Assembly (NCBI GenBank): GCA_007131465.1
Contig: SLQN01000479.1
Span: forward strand, 1 to 8,627
Reading direction: 5' to 3'
Length of the DNA stretch: 8,627 nucleotides
DNA from: Paracoccaceae bacterium
GTDB taxonomy: Bacteria > Pseudomonadota > Alphaproteobacteria > Rhodobacterales > Rhodobacteraceae
This document shows, piece after piece, positions 1-6,043 of this stretch. The notes beneath the pieces are model-generated. The model was not told the origin of the DNA. It saw only the letters and a program-made list of their open reading frames with translations, and did not search any database. Both the position numbers and the translations under genes were made by a program. Position 1 is the first letter of the stretch, and every line of letters begins with the position of its first letter.

Positions 1-1
1 C

Positions 2-1114
2 AGCGACGAGGCCCCCGGTAACGGTTCGGCAACGGCGCTGGATGCGCGGTATCTTGATGTTGTCGCCGTCCAGAAGTCCTTCAAGGCGGTGACGGTGATG
101 GACGGTATGAATTTCCGCATGACCAGGGGCGAGCTTGTCTCGCTCCTGGGGCCTTCGGGTTGCGGCAAGACAACGCTGTTGCGGATAATTGCGGGGCTCA
201 TGGCTGCTGATGACGGCGCGGTGATCCTGAAAGGCGCCAACATCACCGCGCTGCCGCCGCATAAGCGCAATATTTCGGTTGTGTTCCAGAATTATGCCCT
301 GTTCCCGCATTTGACAGTGGCAGAAAACGTCGCTTTTGGGCTACGCGCGCGGGGCATGACCAAGGCCGCGTCAGCGCAACCTGTGCAGGAAGCACTGGCG
401 CTGGTGCGGATGCAGGACTTTGCTGATCGCGGTACTGCGGGCCTTTCTGGCGGGCAGCAGCAGCGCGTTGCTGTCGCGCGCGCGCTGGTCGTCCGCCCCG
501 ATCTGCTGTTGCTGGATGAGCCGTTCTCGGCGCTTGACCGCAAATTGCGCGAAACCATGCAGATCGAGCTTAAATCACTCTTGCGCAATCGCGGCATCAC
601 AGCAGTCTTTGTGACACATGATCAGGAAGAGGCGATGGGCGTTTCTGACCGCATTGCCGTGATGAATGCGGGCCGTATCGAACAATTCGCCGACCCCTCA
701 ACGCTTTATGCGAAACCCGCCACGGCGTTCGTGATGGATTTCGTGGGCCTGTCGACGCGGATATCAGGGCGTGTTGCGCGACAGGAGAGCGGGCTGACAG
801 TGGTGGACACTGCGCTGGGAAGCCTGCGGGCGCATGGCCAGTTCGCGCCGGGCACGCCTGTCGTGCTTGGGGTTCGGCCAGAGCTGATCCGGCTGGAAGG
901 AAGCGATGGCATGAACCGTATCGATCTGGTGCTGGAAGATGTCGCCGTTCTGGGGTCCAAGACCATGCTCCAGGGCCGCCCTGATGGCGAGAACCGCTTG
1001 CTGTGCGAATTGGCGGGCATTCGCAACGGCCGAAGTCGCGGGGATGCTGTCAGCTTTCATTGGGCTATCGAGGATACGCTGATCTATGAAGCCCGGGACG
1101 AGGCTACCACATGA
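2..1114 (+). CDS. ABC transporter ATP-binding subunit, polyamine (PotA) type; 5' end outside window
   Basis: This is the cytoplasmic ATPase that powers the importer whose permeases follow directly. The frame is open from base 2 with no start codon before the conserved N-terminal strand (YLDVVAVQKSF), so the gene begins upstream; the GTG at 89 lies inside the fold and is not the start. All nucleotide-binding motifs are visible: Walker A GPSGCGKTT (149-175), Q-loop VFQNYALFPH (Gln at 287-289), signature LSGGQQQR (from 443), Walker B LLLLDEP (503-523), D-loop SALD, and the H-loop histidine at 617-619 (VTHDQEEA). About 120 residues after the ATPase core match the TOBE-type regulatory tail of PotA/UgpC/FbpC proteins (GVRPELIRL). 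The stop overlaps the next start (ATGA, 1111-1114). The family call is secure. The substrate cannot be read from an ATPase; polyamine-type importers also carry opines, amino-acid derivatives and other small cations. Confidence 0.95.
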   Translation, partial: SDEAPGNGSATALDARYLDVVAVQKSFKAVTVMDGMNFRMTRGELVSLLGPSGCGKTTLLRIIAGLMAADDGAVILKGANITALPPHKRNISVVFQNYALFPHLTVAENVAFGLRARGMTKAASAQPVQEALALVRMQDFADRGTAGLSGGQQQRVAVARALVVRPDLLLLDEPFSALDRKLRETMQIELKSLLRNRGITAVFVTHDQEEAMGVSDRIAVMNAGRIEQFADPSTLYAKPATAFVMDFVGLSTRISGRVARQESGLTVVDTALGSLRAHGQFAPGTPVVLGVRPELIRLEGSDGMNRIDLVLEDVAVLGSKTMLQGRPDGENRLLCELAGIRNGRSRGDAVSFHWAIEDTLIYEARDEATT

Positions 1115-1950
1115 GGCTGTCGCGCCAAAGCGACCGGATCGGTCTGCTGGTTTTGCCGGGGCTGGCCTATCTGGGCCTGATCTATGCGCTTCCGCTATTT
1201 CTGCTTTTGTTGAAAAGTTTTCGCGATGCGACTGGCGATCTGTCAGTCGTTGAATTTGTGCAGATTTTCAATGATCCCCTGCAACGTTCGATCATGGCGC
1301 GAACCTTGCGGGTGGCGTTCCTGGTCACGGTGCTGGCGCTGGTTATCGCCTGGCCCACGGCCATTGTCATGCGCCGCGCGAAAGGCAAGTGGTTGACGCT
1401 GTTTCTTGTGGCGATGATCCTGCCCATGTCATTGGGCGTCGTCGTGAAGGCGTTTGCCTGGTCGATTCTCTTTCGCACCAACGGCTTTATCAACCAGTCG
1501 CTGATGGCCCTTGGCCTGACAGACGCGCCGGTCCGGCTGCTCTTTACCGAAACCGCGCTGGTAATCGGCGCAGCCAATGTTTTCCTGCCCTTCATGGTGC
1601 TGCCGATCTATGCCGTGCTGCAGCAGCAAGATCCCAACCTGCCCGATGCTGCCGCAACACTTGGCGCAGGGCCGTATCAGCGGTTTTTCAAGGTGGTCCT
1701 GCCACTGGCGCTGCCTGGGGTTGTGGCGGGTTGTGCTTTTGTGTTTTCCATGGCCGTGTCAATGTATGTCATCCCCAGCCTGATCATTGGTGAACGTCAG
1801 CAGACTGTCGCCATGCAGATCGCGCGCTCGTTCCTGTTCCTGCGCAACGAACAGCTCGGATCCTCTCTTTCGACGATACTTTTGCTTATTGCGGTCTCTG
1901 TGGTGCTGGCAAGCAGTTGGCTGGCCAGCCGTCTGGGGGCGCGCCAATGA
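1111..1950 (+). CDS. ABC transporter permease, PotB type
   Basis: This is the first of two inner-membrane permeases that form the channel of the importer. The 279-residue length suits the PotB family. Six hydrophobic segments can be traced at roughly residues 12-35, 67-88, 95-119, 147-170, 200-222 and 252-271. The cytoplasmic coupling loop that docks on the ATPase (EAA motif) is clear at about 179-203, DAAATLGAGPYQRFFKVVLP followed by LALPG. The ATG at 1111 overlaps the ATPase stop, with a modest GAGG-like ribosome site a few bases before it, so translation is probably coupled. The stop overlaps the next permease start. The solute-binding protein that would feed this channel is not in the window and is expected upstream. 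The function is certain at family level; the substrate is unknown. Confidence 0.94.
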   Translation: MRLSRQSDRIGLLVLPGLAYLGLIYALPLFLLLLKSFRDATGDLSVVEFVQIFNDPLQRSIMARTLRVAFLVTVLALVIAWPTAIVMRRAKGKWLTLFLVAMILPMSLGVVVKAFAWSILFRTNGFINQSLMALGLTDAPVRLLFTETALVIGAANVFLPFMVLPIYAVLQQQDPNLPDAAATLGAGPYQRFFKVVLPLALPGVVAGCAFVFSMAVSMYVIPSLIIGERQQTVAMQIARSFLFLRNEQLGSSLSTILLLIAVSVVLASSWLASRLGARQ

Positions 1951-2747
1951 CCGGGACTGACCGTTTTTTCCGTGTTCTGTGCTGGGTCGTCGCGCTTTGC
2001 GTGGTCGTGTTCATGCTTTTCCCGCTCGTGATTACAGTGCTGGTCTCGTTCAGCGCGTCGCAGGTCTATACGCTTCCCCCGCCGGAATGGTCGCTGCGCT
2101 GGTATCAGGCGCTGGGCCGCCGAACAGGGCTTCTGGATGCGCTTCTGCTCTCACTGAATCTTGCGCTGATATCCACGGTCATCTCCCTCGTTCTGGGAAC
2201 GGCCGCCGCCATCGGCGTGGCGCGGGGGCAGTTCCGGGGCCGGGCAGCCCTTGCGACCTTTGCTGTCTCGCCGCTGATGATGCCCGGTCTGGTTCTAGGT
2301 GTGGCCATGTTGCAATTCTTCCGCGAGATTGGCCTGCGCGATGCCTATTGGAGCCTCCTTCTGGCTCATATCGTCATCACTCTGCCGTTTATCATGCGCA
2401 CGCTTCTGGCCGCTATGGGGTCGTTTGACTTTTCGCTGGTCGATGCTGCCCGCACACTCGGCATGAGTTATCCGCGTGCCGTGGCAAAGGTGCTTATCCC
2501 CAATCTGGCACCCGCCTATCTGACAGGGGGGCTTTTCGCCTTTCTGGCCTCTATGGATAACTACCCAATTTCGATTTTCCTTACAGACGTCTTCAACCGC
2601 ACTCTGCCGATCCGCATGCTGCAATATATGGAGGAATCGCCCGATCCCTCAATCGCTGCGATCTCTACAGGGCTGATCATGCTGGCTGTCATCGCTCTGG
2701 CTGTGGCTGCGCGCACTGTGGGTCTTAACCGACTGATAACGGGTTAA
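1947..2747 (+). CDS. ABC transporter permease, PotC type
   Basis: This is the second channel-forming permease and pairs with the preceding one. ATG 1947 is chosen because it makes the same ATGA overlap as the other junctions and has a G-rich stretch before it; a TTG 30 bases earlier would only add a hydrophilic tail translated from inside the first permease gene. The 266-residue product has hydrophobic segments at about 10-34, 66-90, 104-124, 134-153, 186-202 and 236-256. The EAA coupling loop is at about 164-190 (VDAARTLGMSYPRAVAKVLI, then PNLAP). MDNYPISIFL near residue 203 is typical of PotC-like proteins. It is followed after 10 bases by the deacetylase gene, which has its own good ribosome site. 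Substrate unknown. Confidence 0.94.
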   Translation: MTGTDRFFRVLCWVVALCVVVFMLFPLVITVLVSFSASQVYTLPPPEWSLRWYQALGRRTGLLDALLLSLNLALISTVISLVLGTAAAIGVARGQFRGRAALATFAVSPLMMPGLVLGVAMLQFFREIGLRDAYWSLLLAHIVITLPFIMRTLLAAMGSFDFSLVDAARTLGMSYPRAVAKVLIPNLAPAYLTGGLFAFLASMDNYPISIFLTDVFNRTLPIRMLQYMEESPDPSIAAISTGLIMLAVIALAVAARTVGLNRLITG

Positions 2748-2751
2748 GGAG
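2746..2751 (+). promoter_or_regulatory. Ribosome binding site of the deacetylase gene
   Basis: AAGGAG begins on the last two bases of the permease stop codon and sits seven bases before ATG 2758. It is the best Shine-Dalgarno match on the plus strand and fixes this start. Most other genes of the operon rely on start/stop overlap instead, so the first catabolic gene may be translated more independently than the others. Confidence 0.75.
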
Positions 2752-2757
2752 CGAAGC

Positions 2758-3651
2758 ATGCAGGATACAATGCGTGACAGGCGCGATTTCAAGCCCAGCC
2801 ATGCTGCACCCCCCTGGCCTGGAGGGGCGCGGCTGGCGGTCAGCTTTGTCGTCAATGTCGAAGAAGGCGCGGAGCTTTCCGTCGCTGACGGGGACGAGCG
2901 GAACGAGGCCACCTATGAAATCCGCGAGGAAGTGCAGGATGGCCCGGATTTCTGCATGGAAACGCATTTTGCCTATGGTCCCAGGCGTGGCTATGCACGC
3001 ATTGCAGATTTGTTTGAACGCTTTGGCGTTGCCGCGACATTTTCCACCTGTGCCCGCGCGGCCGAGCGTTCGCCCTGGCTTATCCGCGATGCTGTGATGC
3101 GCGGCCATGAAATCAGCGCCCATGGCTGGCGCTGGGAGCGGCACGCGGGCATGGAGCCCGCGCCGGAGGCAGAGATCATCGCCCGCAGCTATGAGACATT
3201 ATCCCGGATTGCAGGCATTGCCCCGACAGGCTGGCACACGCGCTCCGCCCCGTCCGGGCAAACGCGCGACCTGCTTCTGGCGCATGGCGGTTTCTTGTAT
3301 GATTCCGACGCTTATGACGATGATATGCCCCGCCTGCATCCGGGCCACCGCCATGTGATCCTGCCCTATGCGTTCGATACCAACGACATGCGCTTCTCTC
3401 CCGGTGGCGGCTTTGTGCAGGCCGAGGATTTCACCCGATACTGCGCGGGCGCTTTTGATCGGCTTTTTGCCGAAGGGCAGGACCAGGCGCGCATGCTCTC
3501 GGTCGGGCTGCATCTGAGGCTGATCGGGCGGCCCGGAAGGATTGGCGGGCTGGAGGCGCTGCTTGCGCATATGGCCACCCAGCCCGGAGTCTGGTTTGCC
3601 ACGCGCCGACAGATTGCGGAATGCTGGCTTGCACGCCACGGGGCGGCATGA
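2758..3651 (+). CDS. Polysaccharide deacetylase-family hydrolase, PuuE/allantoinase-like
   Basis: This is a cytosolic hydrolase (297 residues, no signal peptide) of the NodB/polysaccharide-deacetylase fold. It resembles the branch that contains bacterial PuuE allantoinase, which opens the hydantoin ring of allantoin. Seen: an N-terminal W-P-G-G-A-R-L-A-V-S-F strand leading to NVEEGAE (33-39), HEISAHGWRW (117-126), GGFLYDSDAYDDDMP (about 181-195), DTNDMRF and GLHLRLIGRPGR. These blocks are hallmarks of PuuE-like proteins. Compared with classical deacetylases, the D-D-G metal/base motif is E35-E36-G37, and the second histidine of H-x-x-x-H is a tryptophan (H122...W126). This suggests the metal site is altered, as in the PuuE branch. 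Its place between an importer and an amidase supports a catabolic amide- or ureide-cleaving role. Allantoin itself is possible but unproven; other cyclic amides fit equally. The gene ends in an ATGA overlap with the amidase. Confidence 0.85.
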   Translation: MQDTMRDRRDFKPSHAAPPWPGGARLAVSFVVNVEEGAELSVADGDERNEATYEIREEVQDGPDFCMETHFAYGPRRGYARIADLFERFGVAATFSTCARAAERSPWLIRDAVMRGHEISAHGWRWERHAGMEPAPEAEIIARSYETLSRIAGIAPTGWHTRSAPSGQTRDLLLAHGGFLYDSDAYDDDMPRLHPGHRHVILPYAFDTNDMRFSPGGGFVQAEDFTRYCAGAFDRLFAEGQDQARMLSVGLHLRLIGRPGRIGGLEALLAHMATQPGVWFATRRQIAECWLARHGAA

Positions 3652-5027
3652 ACAAGGAAATACCGACCACGGCCTGCGCCATTGCGGCGGCTGTGCGTGC
3701 AGGGTTGGACGCGCATGCGCCTGCCACTGCGGCGTTGGCGAAAGTGGCCCGGATCAACCCGGCGCTGAATGCGCTTTGCCATGTCATGCCCGACACCGAG
3801 GAACAGGCGGCGAAGGTTCAGGCGCGACTTGCACAGGGAGAGGCGTTGCCGCTTGCCGGTGTGCCTGTTGTCATCAAGGATAATATCTGGGTAAAAGGCG
3901 CACCGATCACGCAAGGCTCGCGGCTGTTTCAGGGGTTTCAGCCACCACAAGATGCGCATGCCGTGGCGAGATTGCGCCATGCGGGGGCTGTGATCGTGGG
4001 CATTGCCACCTGCTCGGAATTTGCCTGCAAGGGCGTAACCAGAACCCCCCTGCACGGCGTCACCCATCATCCCGCCAATCCGGCGCTTACGCCTGGCGGT
4101 TCTTCGGGTGGGCCAGCAGTTGCGGTGGCCTCGGGCATGGTCCCTCTGGCACTTGGCACGGATGCAGGCGGGTCAAGCCGCCGACCGCCTGCTCATGTGG
4201 GAATTGTCGGGTTCAAGCCGGGACCAGATGTCATCCCCTATGGCCCGGGTTTTGCCGAACCTTCGCAGAATGTATCGGTCATGGCCCCGATGGCTGGGAC
4301 GGTGGCCGATACGGCGCTGATGTTCAAGGCACTGGCCAATGCCCCGCAGCCAGCGGCCCGCGCGCTCTCGCGGCTGCGCATTGGATTTGCCCCCAGCATG
4401 GGTCTGCCCCTGCCAGTGGACGGGGCCGTGGCATCGGCCATCCGGGCCGCGATTGACTGCTTGCGCAGCAGCGGAATAAGCGTGACAGACGCCAGCCCCG
4501 AATGGCCGGTCTGGGCCGATCCTGCTGGCGTCATGGCGATACAGGCTGCAGGGCTGGCGTATCTTTTCGGCGCGCGCTGGCAGTCCGAGCCAGAGCTTTT
4601 CGACCCTGATATCGGCACGCAGATTGAAACCGGGCTCGGATTGCGCGGTGCAGATGTCGCGCAGGCGCTGGAAGCCAGTGCCATGATGCGCACAGCCCTG
4701 CGCAGCTTTCTGCAAGATTTCGATCTGATCCTGTCACCGACCAGTTCCACAGTCGCCTGGCCGCATCATCAACTCGGCCCCGCCGAGATTGGCGGTGTGC
4801 CCGCTGCCCCGCGCGATCATGCCGCCTTTACCCCACAGTTCAACCATGCGGGCCTTCCGGCGCTATCACTTCCTTGCGGCCTGGCACCTGGCCCCAATGG
4901 CCACCTGCCCGTGGGCCTGCAAATCGGAGGCGGCCAGGGGCAAGAGGCGACGATCCTTGCTGTTGCCGAGAAGTTCGAGCGGCTTTTCAACCTGGCTGGC
5001 CTCTGGCCCGCCCAACCCGGTAAATGA
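3648..5027 (+). CDS. Amidase-signature family hydrolase
   Basis: The 459-residue enzyme belongs to the Ser-cisSer-Lys amidases (GatA/FAAH fold), which cleave a C-N amide bond to give an acid and ammonia or an amine. The catalytic triad is intact: K77 in VVIKDN, cis-Ser S152 in PGGSSGG, and nucleophile S176 in GTDAGGSSRR. The 24-residue gap from S152 to S176 matches FAAH. ATG 3648 is chosen for its ATGA overlap with the deacetylase; an earlier in-frame codon would lie inside that gene. Two positions usually arginine in the family are changed: the R of Y-G-R-V-P aligns with D194, and the R of P-M-A-R-T-V is G217. The context suggests it takes a product of the deacetylase-like enzyme, for example an amide or carbamoyl acid. 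It is too short to be a two-domain allophanate hydrolase, and no gatB or gatC is nearby, so it is not tRNA amidotransferase. Confidence 0.92.
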   Translation: MNKEIPTTACAIAAAVRAGLDAHAPATAALAKVARINPALNALCHVMPDTEEQAAKVQARLAQGEALPLAGVPVVIKDNIWVKGAPITQGSRLFQGFQPPQDAHAVARLRHAGAVIVGIATCSEFACKGVTRTPLHGVTHHPANPALTPGGSSGGPAVAVASGMVPLALGTDAGGSSRRPPAHVGIVGFKPGPDVIPYGPGFAEPSQNVSVMAPMAGTVADTALMFKALANAPQPAARALSRLRIGFAPSMGLPLPVDGAVASAIRAAIDCLRSSGISVTDASPEWPVWADPAGVMAIQAAGLAYLFGARWQSEPELFDPDIGTQIETGLGLRGADVAQALEASAMMRTALRSFLQDFDLILSPTSSTVAWPHHQLGPAEIGGVPAAPRDHAAFTPQFNHAGLPALSLPCGLAPGPNGHLPVGLQIGGGQGQEATILAVAEKFERLFNLAGLWPAQPGK

Positions 5028-5028
5028 C

Positions 5029-5781
5029 ATGCGCCTACTCATGGTAAACCCCAATATGACCGAGGCGATGACGCATGACATGGCCGTCATCGCCCGCGCT
5101 GTCGCAGGTAGCGCGGCCGACATCATCGCACTCACTGCCCCACGCGGCTTTCCCTATATCGCCTCGCGCGCAGAAGCGCAGGTTGCCGGCGGGATCGCTT
5201 TGGAAATGATCGCAGAGAACCTGAAAGGGGTGGATGCGGTAATCATGGCAGCCTTCGGAGACCCTGGCCTGCGCGGCGCGCGCGAGTTGTTTGACATACC
5301 TGTCATCGGCATGGCGGAGGCTGCGATGATGAGTGCCTGCATGCTGGGCGAGCGCTTCTCTATCGTCACCTTCTCGCCTGTCATGCGGCGCTGGTATCTC
5401 GATTGCGTTGCCGATAGCGGGCTGATGGCGCGCTGTACAGGCGTGCGCACACCGCTTGGACATCCGTTGCAGATCGACGGCCTGCGAGAAAATCTGAAAG
5501 ATGACCTCGCGAGCCTTGCCCGGCAGGCCGTCGAGGAAGATGGTGCCGATGTGGTCATCATGGGCGGTGCCCCGCTGGCCGGCCTCGCCCCGGAATTGGC
5601 CGAATTGGTGCCCGCCATTGTGCTCGATCCCATCGCGGCGGCCACAGCGCAAGCCATGGCACTGGCCCGGATTACAACTCGGCCAGGATTTGCCCTGCGC
5701 GCCTGCAAACCTCTGGCCAAGCCATCGGTCGGGTTGGGGCCAGCGCTGAGCACGATCATCGCGCGCGAGCAAGGGGCATGA
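5029..5781 (+). CDS. Asp/Glu/hydantoin racemase-superfamily protein lacking both catalytic cysteines
   Basis: The 250-residue protein has the two-lobed racemase fold of hydantoin and allantoin racemases. Visible motifs are the N-terminal MRLLMVNPNMT (substrate carboxylate loop), FGDPGLRGAREL, PVIGMAEAAM and a late DPIAAA motif. ATG 5029 lies one base after the amidase stop. The frame stays open far upstream, but that extension reads through the amidase gene and is meaningless. Known racemases of this group use two cysteines, in A-C-F-G-D-P-G and G-C-A-G-M. Here they are A75 (AAFGDPG, codon 5251-5253) and G180 (GGAPLAG, codon 5566-5568). Ordinary two-base racemisation is therefore unlikely. 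It may be an isomerase, decarboxylase or lyase of another kind, or a binding protein. The stop codon is overlapped by the start of the broken gene that follows. Confidence 0.88.
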   Translation: MRLLMVNPNMTEAMTHDMAVIARAVAGSAADIIALTAPRGFPYIASRAEAQVAGGIALEMIAENLKGVDAVIMAAFGDPGLRGARELFDIPVIGMAEAAMMSACMLGERFSIVTFSPVMRRWYLDCVADSGLMARCTGVRTPLGHPLQIDGLRENLKDDLASLARQAVEEDGADVVIMGGAPLAGLAPELAELVPAIVLDPIAAATAQAMALARITTRPGFALRACKPLAKPSVGLGPALSTIIAREQGA

Positions 5782-5825
5782 GCTTTGACAAATTCATTCG
5801 CGGCACAAAGGTCATGACCCCGGGG
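5778..5825 (+). pseudogene. N-terminal stub of a hydantoinase/dihydropyrimidinase-like gene
   Basis: An ATG at 5778 overlaps the racemase stop in the same ATGA manner as the intact operon genes. The first residues, MSFDKFIRGTKVMTPG, fit the usual opening of cyclic amidohydrolases (hydantoinase, dihydropyrimidinase, allantoinase): M-x-F-D-x-x-I-R-G-x-x-V-x-T-P. After about residue 16 the similarity stops. The frame continues only as shadow translation of the transposase remnant and ends near 6026. I read it as the 5' stub of the operon's next gene, cut off by an IS-associated deletion. The identification rests on about 16 residues and the overlap geometry, so it is suggestive only. The 3' limit given is the estimated breakpoint. 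Confidence 0.5.
5810..5825. repeat. Two overlapping perfect palindromes at the scar breakpoint
   Basis: GGTCATGACC (5810-5819) is a perfect 10-base palindrome. It overlaps CCCCGGGG (5818-5825), a perfect 8-base palindrome. They sit where the hydantoinase-like stub ends and the transposase similarity begins. Neither has a loop, so they are not terminator hairpins. They could mark the join or be chance in GC-rich DNA. Confidence 0.4.
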
Positions 5826-6026
5826 CTTCGCTCTCTCCGTGATTCCTGCGCCCGACGTCCTTTTGGCCATGGTGCCCGCTCACTGGGCCATCGAGAACGC
5901 CTTGCACTGGCAACTGGACGTCTCGTTCCGAGAGGATGCCGCGCGCAATCTAAAGGCCAACGGCTTGGGCACTCCGTGCGCCAGATGCGATGGCCTTGTT
6001 TGCCGCCCCAAAGGAACCCTTTGTAG
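5826..6026 (+). pseudogene. ISAs1-family transposase remnant (C-terminal end only)
   Basis: In one frame (GTG 5839 onward, similarity from about 5824) the sequence reads VIPAPDVLLAMVPAHWAIEN and then ALHWQLDVSFREDAARNLKA. This matches the conserved end of the catalytic domain of ISAs1-family DDE transposases (typically A-V-R-A-H-W-x-I-E-N-x-L-H-W-x-L-D-V-x-F-x-E-D). The glutamate of H-W-A-I-E-N-A-L-H-W falls in the family's conserved DDE region. Only about 50 residues of a roughly 370-residue enzyme remain. After N-G the expected continuation (N-I-A-x-L-R-R-x-A-L) is lost; a shifted frame reads ALRAPDAMALF, which hints at a frameshift. No terminal inverted repeat was recognised. This is a dead relic, and its right border is approximate. 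It fills almost all of the gap between the convergent racemase and tcuB genes. Confidence 0.75.
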
Positions 6027-6043
6027 TTTGGACGTTGATCTGA

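Noticed and set aside
3366..4070. Minus-strand open frame of 234 codons spanning the deacetylase-amidase junction
   Set aside because: It is antisense to two well-supported genes and its composition is that of a shadow frame.
4789..5028. Possible 80-residue N-terminal extension of the racemase-family protein
   Set aside because: It translates the amidase gene in another frame. MRLLMVNPN at 5029 is the normal family start and lies one base after the amidase stop.
5035..5772. Minus-strand open frame of 245 codons opposite the racemase gene, with a second one over 5154-5870
   Set aside because: Both mirror the racemase gene codon pattern, have no recognisable motifs and no ribosome site.
6009..6023. 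Small inverted repeat CAAAGG-AAC-CCTTTG between the convergent operons, a possible terminator
   Set aside because: The stem is only six pairs, is A/T-rich at the base, and has no T-run on either strand after it. It lies within the IS relic, so chance is as likely as function.
5778..6026. A complete small 82-residue protein after the racemase
   Set aside because: Only the first 16 or so residues look like protein with a family resemblance. The rest is an off-frame reading of the transposase remnant, so it is recorded as a gene stub instead.
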